A stretch of DNA of 64,000 bases from Paenibacillus xylanexedens (GTDB taxonomy: Bacteria > Bacillota > Bacilli > Paenibacillales > Paenibacillaceae): contig NZ_VEIO01000009.1 of the NCBI RefSeq assembly GCF_007680605.1, positions 1 through 64,000 of the forward strand. The letters run 5' to 3'. This document shows, piece by piece, positions 7,242 through 16,633 of this stretch (position 1 is its first letter; each line of letters begins with the position of its first letter). A program made the position numbers and the translations under genes. The notes under the pieces are model-generated. The model searched no databases. It saw only the letters and a program-made list of their open reading frames with translations, and was not told the DNA's origin.

Positions 7242-9413
7242 TCATGGCTCAAGCTGCAGCTTCTCCAAGAATGGTTTCAAGCGATCCACCACATAATGGC
7301 TACCACCGCGACCATTCACCTCTTCGATTACAGCCGCCAGCAGGAACGACGGTGATTCGGTATCAAAGGTAACGAAAAATCCGTTCTCCTGACCTTGCTC
7401 ACCCTTCTTTGCTTTCAGTTCGGCCGTTCCCGTCTTGCCTGCAAGACTGCCAGCAATCGAGCTAAGGGCATGTGCCGTTCCGCCTTGACGAGATACCACC
7501 TGTTTCAGTGCGTCTCTAACGGTATTGGCTACATCCGGTGTGATGATCACCTCAGGATCGGGGGTTTCTTTTCCAACAATCAATACAGGTTTCACCAGCT
7601 TGCCTTCATTCACAAACGGCGTAAACGCAGCAGCAAGATGGATCGGCGACATTAACATCTCACCTTGACCATACGAAGTGTCGGCTAGCAGTACCTCGGA
7701 AGAAAGATCCCTATGCGCCTCATTCGCATACTGGCTAGGTTTCAGATAGAGTTCATCCAGTCCGAAATTATCACCAAACCCGAACTTTTGAATGCCATCA
7801 ATAAACTTTGCACTCCCCATCTCTGTCGCTTCCATTGCAAAATAAATATTGTCGGAGTATACGAGCGCATCCACCATATTCACAGGACTCAGGCTTTTCA
7901 CCCGCTTGACGTAATATCCGCCCCAGCTATCGTTTTTCCGCCATTGCAAACCAGAAATCTCATGGGTTTTGTCCGGTGTTGTCACCTTCTCCATTAATCC
8001 CGCAGCCGCAGTAATCGCCTTGAAGGTTGAGCCGGGAGCGTATCGTGTCGTTACTCGGTTGATAAAAGGAAGCTTCTCGTTCGCCGAATAGGCATCCCAC
8101 TCACCCTGCGTCAGACCGGTAACCATTTTATTCGGATTGTAGGAAGGCGCGCTCACCAGAGCAAGCATATTTCCATCCTTCGGGTCCATCATCACCATCG
8201 CTCCGGCATCGCCGCCACCCGCCAGCGTCTGATATAGCTTTTTCTGTTGTGATGAACTGATCGTTAGTTGCACATCCTTACCGTCGACTGCATCTTTGCG
8301 GATCAGTTCCGAACGCGTGTTGCCCGCTTCATCCGTAATTTCAATTAAACCGCCGCGTTCTCCGCGTAGTTGTTTCTCCATAGACTGTTCCAGTCCAGCT
8401 TTGCCGATCCAATCTTCCGCACGGTAATACCCTTCGGTATCTTTGTCCAAGTCTTCCTTGGTGGCCTTACGCACATATCCGATCAGATGTGCCGCTGCCT
8501 CGCCAAGCGGATAATACCGAATTTCCTTACTTTGCAGAGCAACTCCGCTAAGAGAAGCCGGTACATCAAATTCCTCTGTCGATCCCATAGGCACGAAAAA
8601 TTCCGGTTTCACCCAGGTCTGACCCAGTGCCTTCTGAATGGCTTCTACGGACACCTTGTAATGATCCGCGATGCGTGTAATCATCTGATCCGGATTCTCT
8701 CCGAGCTTCTCGGGTACAATCCCCCACTCATTCATGGTGCCTTGGGTTGCAAGCGGCAACCCGTCACGATCTACAATATCCCCGCGATTGGGGAATAACG
8801 TCTTCACCCGGACTTTGCTACCTTTCACCATGTCACTAAGGATCAGAGAAGGCTGCCAGTTAATCTGCCAGACTTTGCTCCCGTCCTCAGTCTCCTGTCG
8901 AACCAAACTTAGCGTATGTGTTTCATTGACCTCGCCCAAAAAAGTGGTCAGATGTATATCATAATCGGTTTGGTAAAGATCAGGATTACTAGCCCCTTGT
9001 TCTGTCTGGTTCGTCCCCTTTTTGTCCGTTGTTGCTTGTGATTCAACCTTAGTCTTCGTTTCGGTTCCACCTTCAGTCCCTGTTGTTTGAGCGCCAGAGT
9101 CAGCTTCCGTTCCTGCCGTATTCGCTACTGTCAGCTCAGCTTTAACAGCAGAGACCTGCATACCCGAGTAGATTGCATTGTATTTCTCAATAAACTGTTC
9201 CTTGGACATACCTGCCTCGGTCAACGAAGCAGGTGACATCAACGAATACAGCTGGTCGAACTCTTTCTTTTGCAGATACTCTATGTACTGATTCACGGTT
9301 GCCTGGGGTTTTGCTTCCTCTGGTTTATTGTTCTGCATATAAAGATACATTCCGATGCCACCTGCAAATAGAATCGGCAAAAGTCCGTATAATAATTTAC
9401 GTTTGGATTTCAC
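7242..9413 (-). CDS. Class B penicillin-binding protein, MecA/PBP3-like transpeptidase
   Basis: The 723-residue protein has a short N-terminus with one membrane anchor (about 8-26), a MecA-N/NTF2-like domain (about 35-195) interrupted by a Thr/Gly/Glu-rich insert (100-145), a PBP dimerisation domain (about 200-370) and a transpeptidase domain (about 400-715). The three active-site motifs are intact: STFK (S462), SDN (520-522) and KTGT (660-663). It cross-links peptidoglycan stem peptides on the outer face of the membrane. Domain order matches Bacillus PbpC (PBP3) and staphylococcal MecA, proteins often of low beta-lactam affinity; resistance cannot be concluded here. The start is a GTG at 9413 preceded by GAGGTGATGTGAC. 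It stands alone between terminators. Confidence 0.92.
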   Translation of the reverse strand: MKSKRKLLYGLLPILFAGGIGMYLYMQNNKPEEAKPQATVNQYIEYLQKKEFDQLYSLMSPASLTEAGMSKEQFIEKYNAIYSGMQVSAVKAELTVANTAGTEADSGAQTTGTEGGTETKTKVESQATTDKKGTNQTEQGASNPDLYQTDYDIHLTTFLGEVNETHTLSLVRQETEDGSKVWQINWQPSLILSDMVKGSKVRVKTLFPNRGDIVDRDGLPLATQGTMNEWGIVPEKLGENPDQMITRIADHYKVSVEAIQKALGQTWVKPEFFVPMGSTEEFDVPASLSGVALQSKEIRYYPLGEAAAHLIGYVRKATKEDLDKDTEGYYRAEDWIGKAGLEQSMEKQLRGERGGLIEITDEAGNTRSELIRKDAVDGKDVQLTISSSQQKKLYQTLAGGGDAGAMVMMDPKDGNMLALVSAPSYNPNKMVTGLTQGEWDAYSANEKLPFINRVTTRYAPGSTFKAITAAAGLMEKVTTPDKTHEISGLQWRKNDSWGGYYVKRVKSLSPVNMVDALVYSDNIYFAMEATEMGSAKFIDGIQKFGFGDNFGLDELYLKPSQYANEAHRDLSSEVLLADTSYGQGEMLMSPIHLAAAFTPFVNEGKLVKPVLIVGKETPDPEVIITPDVANTVRDALKQVVSRQGGTAHALSSIAGSLAGKTGTAELKAKKGEQGQENGFFVTFDTESPSFLLAAVIEEVNGRGGSHYVVDRLKPFLEKLQLEP

Positions 9414-9588
9414 GTCACATCACCTCTACTCTATACTATAAATTTCCTGCGCCGATTAAACAATGTAACAAATCTGATGAATTTGTCATTAAAAATAGCC
9501 TTAAGCTCACATAATATGTTTAAATAAGAATAGTGAATTACATACTAAAGCTTTTTTGCGATGCAAAAGGCTGAAAAGGAGCCCGATG

Positions 9589-9993
9589 ATGGAAATCAGC
9601 TATTTTTTACTCCCAAAAGCCGAAGTGGCCTATATCGAGTCTACCGCTTCCATGAAAGATGCTATTGAGCAGTTGGAATCGCACCACTACACCGCCATTC
9701 CCGTAATTGATCCGGATGGAAAATATGTTGCTACTCTGTCCGAAGGTGATCTGTTATGGAAAATGCGTAATACGCCTGGATTGACATTTGATAATATGGA
9801 CCAAGTGCAGGTCGATGAGATTAGCCATCGGGTCTATAATGAATGCGTGTACATCGAAGCAGAGATGGAGGATATGCTGACTCTTGCGGCAGACCAAAAC
9901 TTTGTGCCCGTGGTGGATATAGATCGGGTCTTTCTTGGAATCATTCGTCGTAAAGATATCATTGAATATTACACCCGCAACATATCCGATTAA
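9589..9993 (+). CDS. CBS-domain protein (tandem CBS pair)
   Basis: This protein of about 134 residues consists almost entirely of two CBS motifs. The first covers ASMKDAIEQLESHHYTAIPV with GKYVATLSEGDLLW, and the second MEDMLTLAADQNFVPVVD with FLGIIRRKDIIEYY. Such stand-alone CBS pairs bind adenine nucleotides and act as sensors or regulatory subunits; the partner is unknown. The ATG pair at 9586 and 9589 follows AAAAGGAG, and the second ATG has the better 7-base spacing. A longer frame from a TTG at 9556 would place the ribosome binding site inside the gene. It has its own terminator at 10058-10086. Confidence 0.82.
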   Translation: MEISYFLLPKAEVAYIESTASMKDAIEQLESHHYTAIPVIDPDGKYVATLSEGDLLWKMRNTPGLTFDNMDQVQVDEISHRVYNECVYIEAEMEDMLTLAADQNFVPVVDIDRVFLGIIRRKDIIEYYTRNISD

Positions 9994-10057
9994 ATGAATC
10001 TCGGTCGACATGGAAATGCCCTATTGAGATTCTAGTGTCTGCAAAAGATCAGCCGAA

Positions 10058-10086
10058 AAAGACGAGCCAATGTGCTCGTCTTTTTT
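10058..10086 (+). terminator. Terminator of the CBS-domain gene
   Basis: AAAGACGAGC (10058-10067) pairs with GCTCGTCTTT (10074-10083), followed by T. Confidence 0.85.
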
Positions 10087-10270
10087 GTGTCATCCTTTGC
10101 AATTTTCCAGATTATGGACTCAACATAAAAATGTTGCTAATTCCGACCAAAATAAATACAATATTCTTCATGAATCGACATATTTCGTCATTGTAAGACT
10201 GTTTTCGAACCTAAAACCATCCCATATTAATTGAATATAATAGATAAAAAACAAATATATACATATTTTT

Positions 10271-10289
10271 GTTCAGAATTCGTTCAGAA
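10271..10289 (+). repeat. 11-bp-spaced direct repeat upstream of the exopolysaccharide operon
   Basis: GTTCAGAA occurs at 10271-10278 and again at 10282-10289, a spacing of one helical turn, about 80 bases before the first gene of the operon. It could be a regulator site. The rest of 10087-10367 is AT-rich with a TATAAT at about 10237 but no convincing -35 element, and I see no riboswitch fold. Confidence 0.35.
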
Positions 10290-10367
10290 CGCTATTGTAC
10301 GATAGACATATGGTTAGATTTGATGAACGTTGATTTATTTCACCAATCATAGAGAGAGGTATGCACC

Positions 10368-12644
10368 TTGAATCGTTTAAGCACACGCAAAAAAATGCTG
10401 GTTACCGCAACGGTGATCATGTCTTGTATTTACGTCATATGGCGTACCTTCTTCACCATTCCTTTCGGCTATGGCCCGCTTGCCGTGACCGCCGGTCTTG
10501 CCCTCCTGATTGTCGAACTCATTGGTATGTTTGAACTCGCTGTGCATTTTTATAATATGACCCGGCTTGAATACCCTGAACTTCCTGTCGTTGATGAGTC
10601 ATTGTATCCTGACGTTGATGTTTTTATTGCTACATATAACGAACCTACATCCTTGCTTTTCAAAACGATTAACGGCTGTCTCAACATGGATTATCCGGAT
10701 CGCTCCAAAGTACATATCTACCTGTGTGACGACTCCAATCGTCCCGAGATGCGAGAGCTGGCTGATCATATGGGGATTAACTATCTGACTCGGACAGAGC
10801 ATATTCACGCCAAGGCTGGAAATTTGAACAACGCCATGAAACATACTTCCTCCCCTCTAATCGCCACGTTTGATGCCGATATGATTCCGAAGCATGATTT
10901 TCTGACGTCCTGTGTGCCTTATTTTCTGACAGGAGAAAAGATTGGCTTCGTGCAAACTCCGCAAAGCTTCTATAATCCCGATCAGTTTCAATACAATTTG
11001 TATTCCGAAGCTCGAATTCCAAATGAACAGGACTACTTCTATCGTGATGTGCAGGTCGGGCGGAACAAGTCCAACTCCGTTATCTACGGCGGAACCAATA
11101 CAGTGCTGTCGAGGCAGGCACTCGAAGATGTGGGCGGTTTCTATACCGGCTCCATTACTGAGGATTTTGCTACTGGCATTGAAATGCAGAGCAAAGGGTA
11201 TCGCTGTTTTGCCACCAATAAAGTGCTTGCTTCAGGACTTGCTCCCGGTGATTTGAAAAGCCTGATCAAACAGCGCCAACGCTGGGCACGCGGATGTATT
11301 CAAACGGGCAGAAAAATGAACATTTTGTTCAAGCGCGGGCTTACTTTTGCCCAGAGACTGAATTATATCTCTTCCATAACCTATTGGTACTCAGGGCTGA
11401 AAAGGGTGCTCTACATCATGTCGCCTATTCTGTTTGCTGTGTTCGGTGTGCTCGTAGTGAAATGTACCATTCTGGAAATTCTCGTGTTCTGGCTACCGAT
11501 GTATCTGTTAACGAATATGTGTCTGCGTATGTTGTCAGGTAATATTCGAACCACGAAATGGACGAATGTATACGAAACGATCCTGTTTCCGTCTCTTCTA
11601 CCTGCGGTCATTCTGGAAACACTGGGCGTCACGATGAATAAATTTGCGGTAACCCGCAAAGACGGTGCCCATAACGATCGCAATTACCAGCTCAAACAGA
11701 TCATTCCGCATCTGATCTTGGCCGTGCTCTCTATCATCGGTATCGTAAACTGCATTCACTGGACATTTAGTCAGGGCACCATTGGATTTCTCGTAGTTCT
11801 GTACTGGCTGTTGATTAATTTCTACAACATTATGATGTCGATCTTTTTCCTAAGCGGCCGTAAAGTGTTCCGCAACTATGAGCGTATTCTGGCTGCAGTG
11901 GACTGTACACTAACGACTGAGGGTGAAACTCTGTCCACGGTTACACATGATATTTCGGAAGGCGGGATCGCTATCGTACTGGATACACCGAGATACATCC
12001 CGAGCGAAGCCGAATTTGCTGTACGTCTGGTAACGGATCATTATTCAAGCGAGTTTACGGCCAAGGTCACTCACGTAACTTCATTCGGTAATAAGTGGAA
12101 GTATGCATTCAAAGTACACGAGATTACAGAGCAGGATCAGCGTCAGTTGTTACATATTGTGTATGACCGCGAGCCTACGCTTCCGCAGAAGCTGGATAAA
12201 GATATCAGTACGTTCGAGGACATCCGTTTGAATTTTGTAAGACGCGGACAAGCGGGCATCATGTCCAACCGTAAACTGGCACGCATTCCGCTGAATCACG
12301 AGCTGGATACACCCGACTATGGAACCGTTACGCTGATGGACTTTAATTATGAATTTTTGCTTGTGAATATATCTCGGCAGGAAATGGCCTATGAGCTTCG
12401 TTTGCCGCTTGCCGAAGGCCTCGAACTGGACTGTGTATGGGTGAAGTCGATGCGAAGCAAACATGGCATTCTGTACCGGATCAGAAATATTCAGGACATT
12501 GCCCGAAATGGACAAATGCCTGAACTGGAAGCTCTTTTGAAACAGTGGAATGTGGCGTATATCGACGCAAGCATACCCAAACGCCCAGTACAGAATAAAA
12601 GCTTCATCTCGAATGATGAACTGGACGAGATGGCCTATTTATAA
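10368..12644 (+). CDS. Cellulose-synthase-like processive glycosyltransferase with PilZ domain
   Basis: The 758-residue membrane protein is a family 2 glycosyltransferase of the BcsA type. Two N-terminal membrane helices precede the catalytic domain (about 80-310). All signature residues are present: DD at 121-122, DAD at 169-171, TED at 264-266 and QRQRW at 302-306. About four or five further helices follow (330-495). A PilZ domain comes next (about 500-605), with the cyclic-di-GMP motifs RxxxR (R502, R506) and DxSxxG (D528, S530, G533). The last 130 residues look like a second, degenerate PilZ fold with RKLAR but no DxSxxG. It should polymerise and export a beta-linked glycan when cyclic-di-GMP is high. 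The start is TTG at 10368 behind GAGAGAGGT. It opens a four-gene operon running to 16557. Confidence 0.9.
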   Translation: MNRLSTRKKMLVTATVIMSCIYVIWRTFFTIPFGYGPLAVTAGLALLIVELIGMFELAVHFYNMTRLEYPELPVVDESLYPDVDVFIATYNEPTSLLFKTINGCLNMDYPDRSKVHIYLCDDSNRPEMRELADHMGINYLTRTEHIHAKAGNLNNAMKHTSSPLIATFDADMIPKHDFLTSCVPYFLTGEKIGFVQTPQSFYNPDQFQYNLYSEARIPNEQDYFYRDVQVGRNKSNSVIYGGTNTVLSRQALEDVGGFYTGSITEDFATGIEMQSKGYRCFATNKVLASGLAPGDLKSLIKQRQRWARGCIQTGRKMNILFKRGLTFAQRLNYISSITYWYSGLKRVLYIMSPILFAVFGVLVVKCTILEILVFWLPMYLLTNMCLRMLSGNIRTTKWTNVYETILFPSLLPAVILETLGVTMNKFAVTRKDGAHNDRNYQLKQIIPHLILAVLSIIGIVNCIHWTFSQGTIGFLVVLYWLLINFYNIMMSIFFLSGRKVFRNYERILAAVDCTLTTEGETLSTVTHDISEGGIAIVLDTPRYIPSEAEFAVRLVTDHYSSEFTAKVTHVTSFGNKWKYAFKVHEITEQDQRQLLHIVYDREPTLPQKLDKDISTFEDIRLNFVRRGQAGIMSNRKLARIPLNHELDTPDYGTVTLMDFNYEFLLVNISRQEMAYELRLPLAEGLELDCVWVKSMRSKHGILYRIRNIQDIARNGQMPELEALLKQWNVAYIDASIPKRPVQNKSFISNDELDEMAYL

Positions 12645-12662
12645 CATGGAGGCAAAGAACGC

Positions 12663-13841
12663 ATGAGTACGAAATGGCAGCAATGGCTGCTTGTCGCAAT
12701 CCTCACAGGTTTATCAAGCTTATATCTCGCTACTACTGCTTCGGCTCAGCCGGATCAGCTGCAGTGGAGCGAGAGCTCCATAAAGATATGGAACAATGGA
12801 GCCAAAGTGCAGTCCACGTTGAATCGTAACGGTAGTTTACAGATCAACACCTCGACACAGGATCTAGAAAAAGGCTATTACTCCGCCTATGTGTATGAGC
12901 TACAGAACAGGGACTGGTCGGGCTACAGCGAGTTAAGATTCTCGATTCGCAGTGATTCCGATCAAACGCTGCCGCTAAACGTTGTCATCACGCGAACGGA
13001 TCAATCGGCACTGACGGTGGCGGATCAACGCAATGTCATCCTTATTCCCTTGGCAACCCAAGAACCGAAGCTGGTTCATCCGGTGGATGGGTTGATAAGG
13101 CTGGAGCCCGGGTTTGAGGGGGAGATTCGTGTTCCCTTTTCCAGCCTCATGGTTCGAAATCATGCAAATACGGTTGGCCGTGTCGCACCAGGGAAAATGC
13201 TGAGCTGGGGCATCACGATGACCACGACGGAAAACGCACAGCTGAATTACCGCGTTGGCAATATCAAACTCGTTCCTAGGAAAGAAGCTGTTGCAGAGAA
13301 CCAATTATCTTCTGTGACAATCAAAGGTGATGAACGAGTCGTAAAACCGGTGGTCGGTGAATCGGTTGCAACGTATACCGTTAGTGGCCTGCAGGTGACA
13401 GAATCGAAAGCTTCGGAAACGCCAGAAGTACATTTCCAGCTTGCTCATCCTGTACAGGGCGTAACCATCACATCGGATGGTCTACTGACCGTTGAAACGG
13501 ACGCCGCAAAAGCCGACTCGGTGACTATTCGTGCGCTGGTGAATCAGCAGTGGAGTCTTGATTATATTGTGAAGCTTGATCGTTCCACGGCGATGCAGAT
13601 GAAGGAAGCGGATGGAACACCTCGTTTCATCCCCTCGCCAGGCGAGGTTCCCAAAGTACTTGAACCTTCCACCATATGGTTACAACCATGGATGGAATGG
13701 CTGATCCGGATCGGTCTTCTTCTGATTGGACTCATGGTGGTTGTTCCGTACTGGCTGTGGCGCAAACTTCAGCAAGGCTCACAAGCGGGAAAACAACGTT
13801 CGATGAATCATCGCAGGTCCAAGCGGCTGTTCAGAATGTAA
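12663..13841 (+). CDS. Exported, C-terminally anchored partner of the glycosyltransferase (BcsB-like position)
   Basis: The 392-residue protein has a signal peptide (cleavage near TASAQP, residue 28), beta-rich domains with a carbohydrate-binding look (about 35-205: SGYSELRFSIRSDSDQTLPLNV), a second beta-rich region (about 215-320) and one C-terminal membrane helix (about 343-365) followed by a very basic tail. Topology and gene position match BcsB, the extracytoplasmic partner that guides nascent cellulose out of BcsA, but I see no clear sequence similarity and infer the role from context. It starts at an ATG preceded by GGAGGCAAAGAACGC, 18 bases after the glycosyltransferase stop. Confidence 0.7.
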   Translation: MSTKWQQWLLVAILTGLSSLYLATTASAQPDQLQWSESSIKIWNNGAKVQSTLNRNGSLQINTSTQDLEKGYYSAYVYELQNRDWSGYSELRFSIRSDSDQTLPLNVVITRTDQSALTVADQRNVILIPLATQEPKLVHPVDGLIRLEPGFEGEIRVPFSSLMVRNHANTVGRVAPGKMLSWGITMTTTENAQLNYRVGNIKLVPRKEAVAENQLSSVTIKGDERVVKPVVGESVATYTVSGLQVTESKASETPEVHFQLAHPVQGVTITSDGLLTVETDAAKADSVTIRALVNQQWSLDYIVKLDRSTAMQMKEADGTPRFIPSPGEVPKVLEPSTIWLQPWMEWLIRIGLLLIGLMVVVPYWLWRKLQQGSQAGKQRSMNHRRSKRLFRM

Positions 13842-13882
13842 TTTAATTATTTCATCATCAACATCATCAAGGAGGAAAGGCA

Positions 13883-15304
13883 GTGCTCTTTTCCAGTGTA
13901 GTCTTCTTATTTTATTTCTTGCCGCTTGTACTTGGGCTGTATTATATATTGCGGTTTTCTGTGACGCTGAAAAATATGTTGTTGCTCGTGGCAAGCCTGT
14001 TCTTCTACGCATGGGGTGAGCCCCGATTTGTGCTGGTTATGCTGGTCTCCATCGCACTGAATTACGTGTTCGCACTGCTCGTGGACAAGTACCGGGATCG
14101 GCGCAATGCCGCCTATACCGTGATAACCGTGATGCTGGCTGCCAATCTGGGTATGCTGTTTGTTTATAAATACCTGGCGTTTGCCCTGCGTATTGTCAAT
14201 GAAAGTACAGGCTTTGGCCTCAGTATTCCGCATATTGCGCTGCCGCTCGGCATTTCCTTTTTTACCTTCCATGCAATCTCCTACGTCATTGACGTGTACC
14301 GCGGGCATGGCAGTGTGCAGAAAAATCCGTTTTATGTCGCCCTCTATATTTCCTTCTTCCCTCAGCTTGTGGCCGGGCCCATTCTGCGTTACAACATGAT
14401 TGCGGATCAAATGATCAATCGGAAGGAAAGCTGGGACAAGTTCGCGGTCGGCTGTTGCCGGTTCATTGTGGGTTTGAGTAAAAAAGTGCTGTTATCCAAC
14501 AGCATGGCCATTGTCGCCGATCATGCATTCAGCATGGGCGGAACAGGCGATATGGCTTCAAGTCTGGCTTGGCTGGGGGCGATTGCCTATACATTACAGA
14601 TCTATTTCGACTTCTCGGGTTATTCGGATATGGCGATTGGACTCGCGCTGATGTTTGGTTTCAAGTTCGAAGAAAACTTCAGGTATCCGTATATCTCACG
14701 CTCCATCACCGAATTCTGGCGCCGCTGGCACATCTCGCTTGGCACCTGGTTTAAGGAATATGTTTACTTCCCGCTGGGCGGATCACGTGTCAGCAATAAA
14801 GATAAAATGATTCGCAATCTGCTGGTCGTCTGGGGACTGACGGGCATCTGGCACGGGGCGGAATGGACATTCGTTATCTGGGGTCTAATCAACTTCGCAT
14901 TCATTGCACTGGAGAAAATTTTCAACCTGGACAAAAGCACACGGTATGCTCCGCTCCGACATTTCTATGCCATGTTTGTTGTGGTCATTGGATGGGTGAT
15001 TTTCCGGTCACCGGACTTGTTACAGGCTGGCAACTACCTTGGCAATATGTTCGGACTGTATGGCAACGGGTTCTGGAGTGATACGACCTGGATGTTCATG
15101 AAGGAATACGCCCTTTTCTTCATTCTCGGCATTCTGTTCTCCACGCCACTTGCCTTACGGATGAACAAATGGATGGTGGATGGTGTACGCTTCGGTAAAC
15201 CGCTTGAACTGATTTACCCGGTGACCATTATTGCTCTGTTTCTCGTGTGTGTATCCTATCTGGTCAAAGGAACATACAACCCGTTCATATATTTTAATTT
15301 CTGA
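13883..15304 (+). CDS. MBOAT family O-acyltransferase (AlgI/WssH-like)
   Basis: The 473-residue multipass membrane protein belongs to the membrane-bound O-acyltransferase family. It has the AlgI-type motifs LPLGISFFTFHAISYVID, IYFDFSGYSDMAIGLA, WRRWHISLGTW (H283) and LTGIWHGAEW (H324, the expected catalytic histidine). AlgI, DltB and WssH proteins pass acyl groups, usually acetyl, across the membrane for attachment to exported polymers. Here it should acetylate the glycan made by the upstream synthase, together with the next gene. The start is GTG at 13883 behind AAGGAGGAAAGGCA. It lies 42 bases after the previous gene and 15 before the next, all on one strand. Confidence 0.9.
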   Translation: MLFSSVVFLFYFLPLVLGLYYILRFSVTLKNMLLLVASLFFYAWGEPRFVLVMLVSIALNYVFALLVDKYRDRRNAAYTVITVMLAANLGMLFVYKYLAFALRIVNESTGFGLSIPHIALPLGISFFTFHAISYVIDVYRGHGSVQKNPFYVALYISFFPQLVAGPILRYNMIADQMINRKESWDKFAVGCCRFIVGLSKKVLLSNSMAIVADHAFSMGGTGDMASSLAWLGAIAYTLQIYFDFSGYSDMAIGLALMFGFKFEENFRYPYISRSITEFWRRWHISLGTWFKEYVYFPLGGSRVSNKDKMIRNLLVVWGLTGIWHGAEWTFVIWGLINFAFIALEKIFNLDKSTRYAPLRHFYAMFVVVIGWVIFRSPDLLQAGNYLGNMFGLYGNGFWSDTTWMFMKEYALFFILGILFSTPLALRMNKWMVDGVRFGKPLELIYPVTIIALFLVCVSYLVKGTYNPFIYFNF

Positions 15305-15318
15305 GAGAAGGATTCCAT

Positions 15319-16557
15319 ATGCATAACTTTTTTGCCAAAAAGAGAATGACCGCCTTCCTCTTCATTCTTGTGCTTGCCACATTATCGATCTTGAATATCA
15401 TGCATTCCTTCGGACCGATGAAAAAAACACTATCGGCGGCAGACTACCGTTTCTCCAATGCCAAAGGCATCATCAACGAATTGGATGCAGACATCAATGA
15501 GCACGTTTTTGAAAAGTTTGGATTCGTGGAAGCCTACGGATACTTACAGTCACTCATGTGGAAGAACGAAGAGAACAACTTCGAGGTGGTCAAAGATACG
15601 GAGGGCAAGCTTCACTATACCTATTTCGCCACCGGGCCAACGGATACGACAGAGCTTTCTGATCGGGTTGCCGAGCTAGGGGCACAATTGGGGGCAAAAA
15701 CCAAGCTTACGTATGTCATGACACCGGACAAATATGTACGTGGCTATACCACATTTCCAGATGGCATTCCTTATAACTATAACAATGAAACGGCCGATGG
15801 CTTCCTGGATCATCTGAAGCAGGCTGGGGTCGATACGCTGGATTTGCGCGAGGGTTTGCTGGAGAGCGGCATACCGGCGAAGGATTTATTTTTCACAACC
15901 GATCATCACTGGAAAATCAAAACGGCCTTCTGGGCCTTCGGCCAGTTGGTTCACCATCTGGATGGCATATATAACAAGCCACTTGACCCGGACCGTTATT
16001 TTACGGATATCGGCAACTACAACGTCATCCCGTACACGGATTTCTTTATCGGCTCACAGGGCCGCAAAACCGGGAAGTTTTTCGCGGGGGATGATGACTT
16101 TGACCTGATTTATCCTAAATTCAGAACCGACTACTCTTTTTATTTTAAGACGGGCAAAACGGAAGCCACACTGGATGGAAGATTTGAGGATGCGCTGTTA
16201 ACGACATATCCCCTGAATGTGAAGGGCGCTGCGTATGACCTGACTGCGGACAAATACTTTACGTATCTGTATGGCAATCAGGGAATCGTACATGTGACGA
16301 ATAAAGACAATCCAAACGGACTCAAGGTCATGTTTATCAAGGACTCACTCGCCGTGCCTATGATCTCTTTTCTCTCGACGGTTGTCTCCGATGTGTATCT
16401 GATTGATCCACGTTACTATACAGGAGACATCATTGATTTTGCGAAAAAGACCGATCTGGATCATGTATTTGTATCGATCTCTCCTCAAGACCTTGTCGAT
16501 GAGTTTTTCCCTTACGGGAAAAACAAAACGGATGATCAATACACTAGCTCTAAGTAA
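15319..16557 (+). CDS. DHHW/AlgJ-like polysaccharide O-acetylation protein
   Basis: The 412-residue protein has an N-terminal membrane anchor (about 10-30) and an extracytoplasmic SGNH-like domain. The DHHW motif is at 195-198 (FTTDHHWKIK), and a later IKDSLAVP supplies a serine (S343) in the place of the AlgJ/AlgX/WssI catalytic serine. Such proteins receive acetyl groups from an MBOAT partner and transfer them to the polymer outside the membrane. Gene order synthase, BcsB-like protein, MBOAT, DHHW supports the same job here. The ATG follows GAGAAGGATTCCAT. A bidirectional terminator at 16585-16629 closes the operon. Confidence 0.85.
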   Translation: MHNFFAKKRMTAFLFILVLATLSILNIMHSFGPMKKTLSAADYRFSNAKGIINELDADINEHVFEKFGFVEAYGYLQSLMWKNEENNFEVVKDTEGKLHYTYFATGPTDTTELSDRVAELGAQLGAKTKLTYVMTPDKYVRGYTTFPDGIPYNYNNETADGFLDHLKQAGVDTLDLREGLLESGIPAKDLFFTTDHHWKIKTAFWAFGQLVHHLDGIYNKPLDPDRYFTDIGNYNVIPYTDFFIGSQGRKTGKFFAGDDDFDLIYPKFRTDYSFYFKTGKTEATLDGRFEDALLTTYPLNVKGAAYDLTADKYFTYLYGNQGIVHVTNKDNPNGLKVMFIKDSLAVPMISFLSTVVSDVYLIDPRYYTGDIIDFAKKTDLDHVFVSISPQDLVDEFFPYGKNKTDDQYTSSK

Positions 16558-16584
16558 AATATCGTTCATCGAGTTGGAACATAC

Positions 16585-16629
16585 AAAAGGGTACTCCCTA
16601 GGCATTCATAGCCACGGGAGCACCCTTTT
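16585..16629. terminator. Bidirectional terminator after the exopolysaccharide operon
   Basis: AAAAGGGTACTCCC pairs with GGGAGCACCCTTTT with one mismatch, and A- and T-runs flank it. It separates the convergent genes ending at 16557 and 16634. Confidence 0.85.
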
Positions 16630-16633
16630 ACTG

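Noticed and set aside
7242..9413. Acquired methicillin-type resistance gene
   Set aside because: The architecture is MecA-like, but it matches chromosomal PBP3 proteins of bacilli, and no mobile element or mecR/mecI-like regulators are nearby.
10087..10367. Possible cyclic-di-GMP riboswitch before the exopolysaccharide operon
   Set aside because: No sequence resembling the conserved GEMM core was found; the region is AT-rich with only a short direct repeat.
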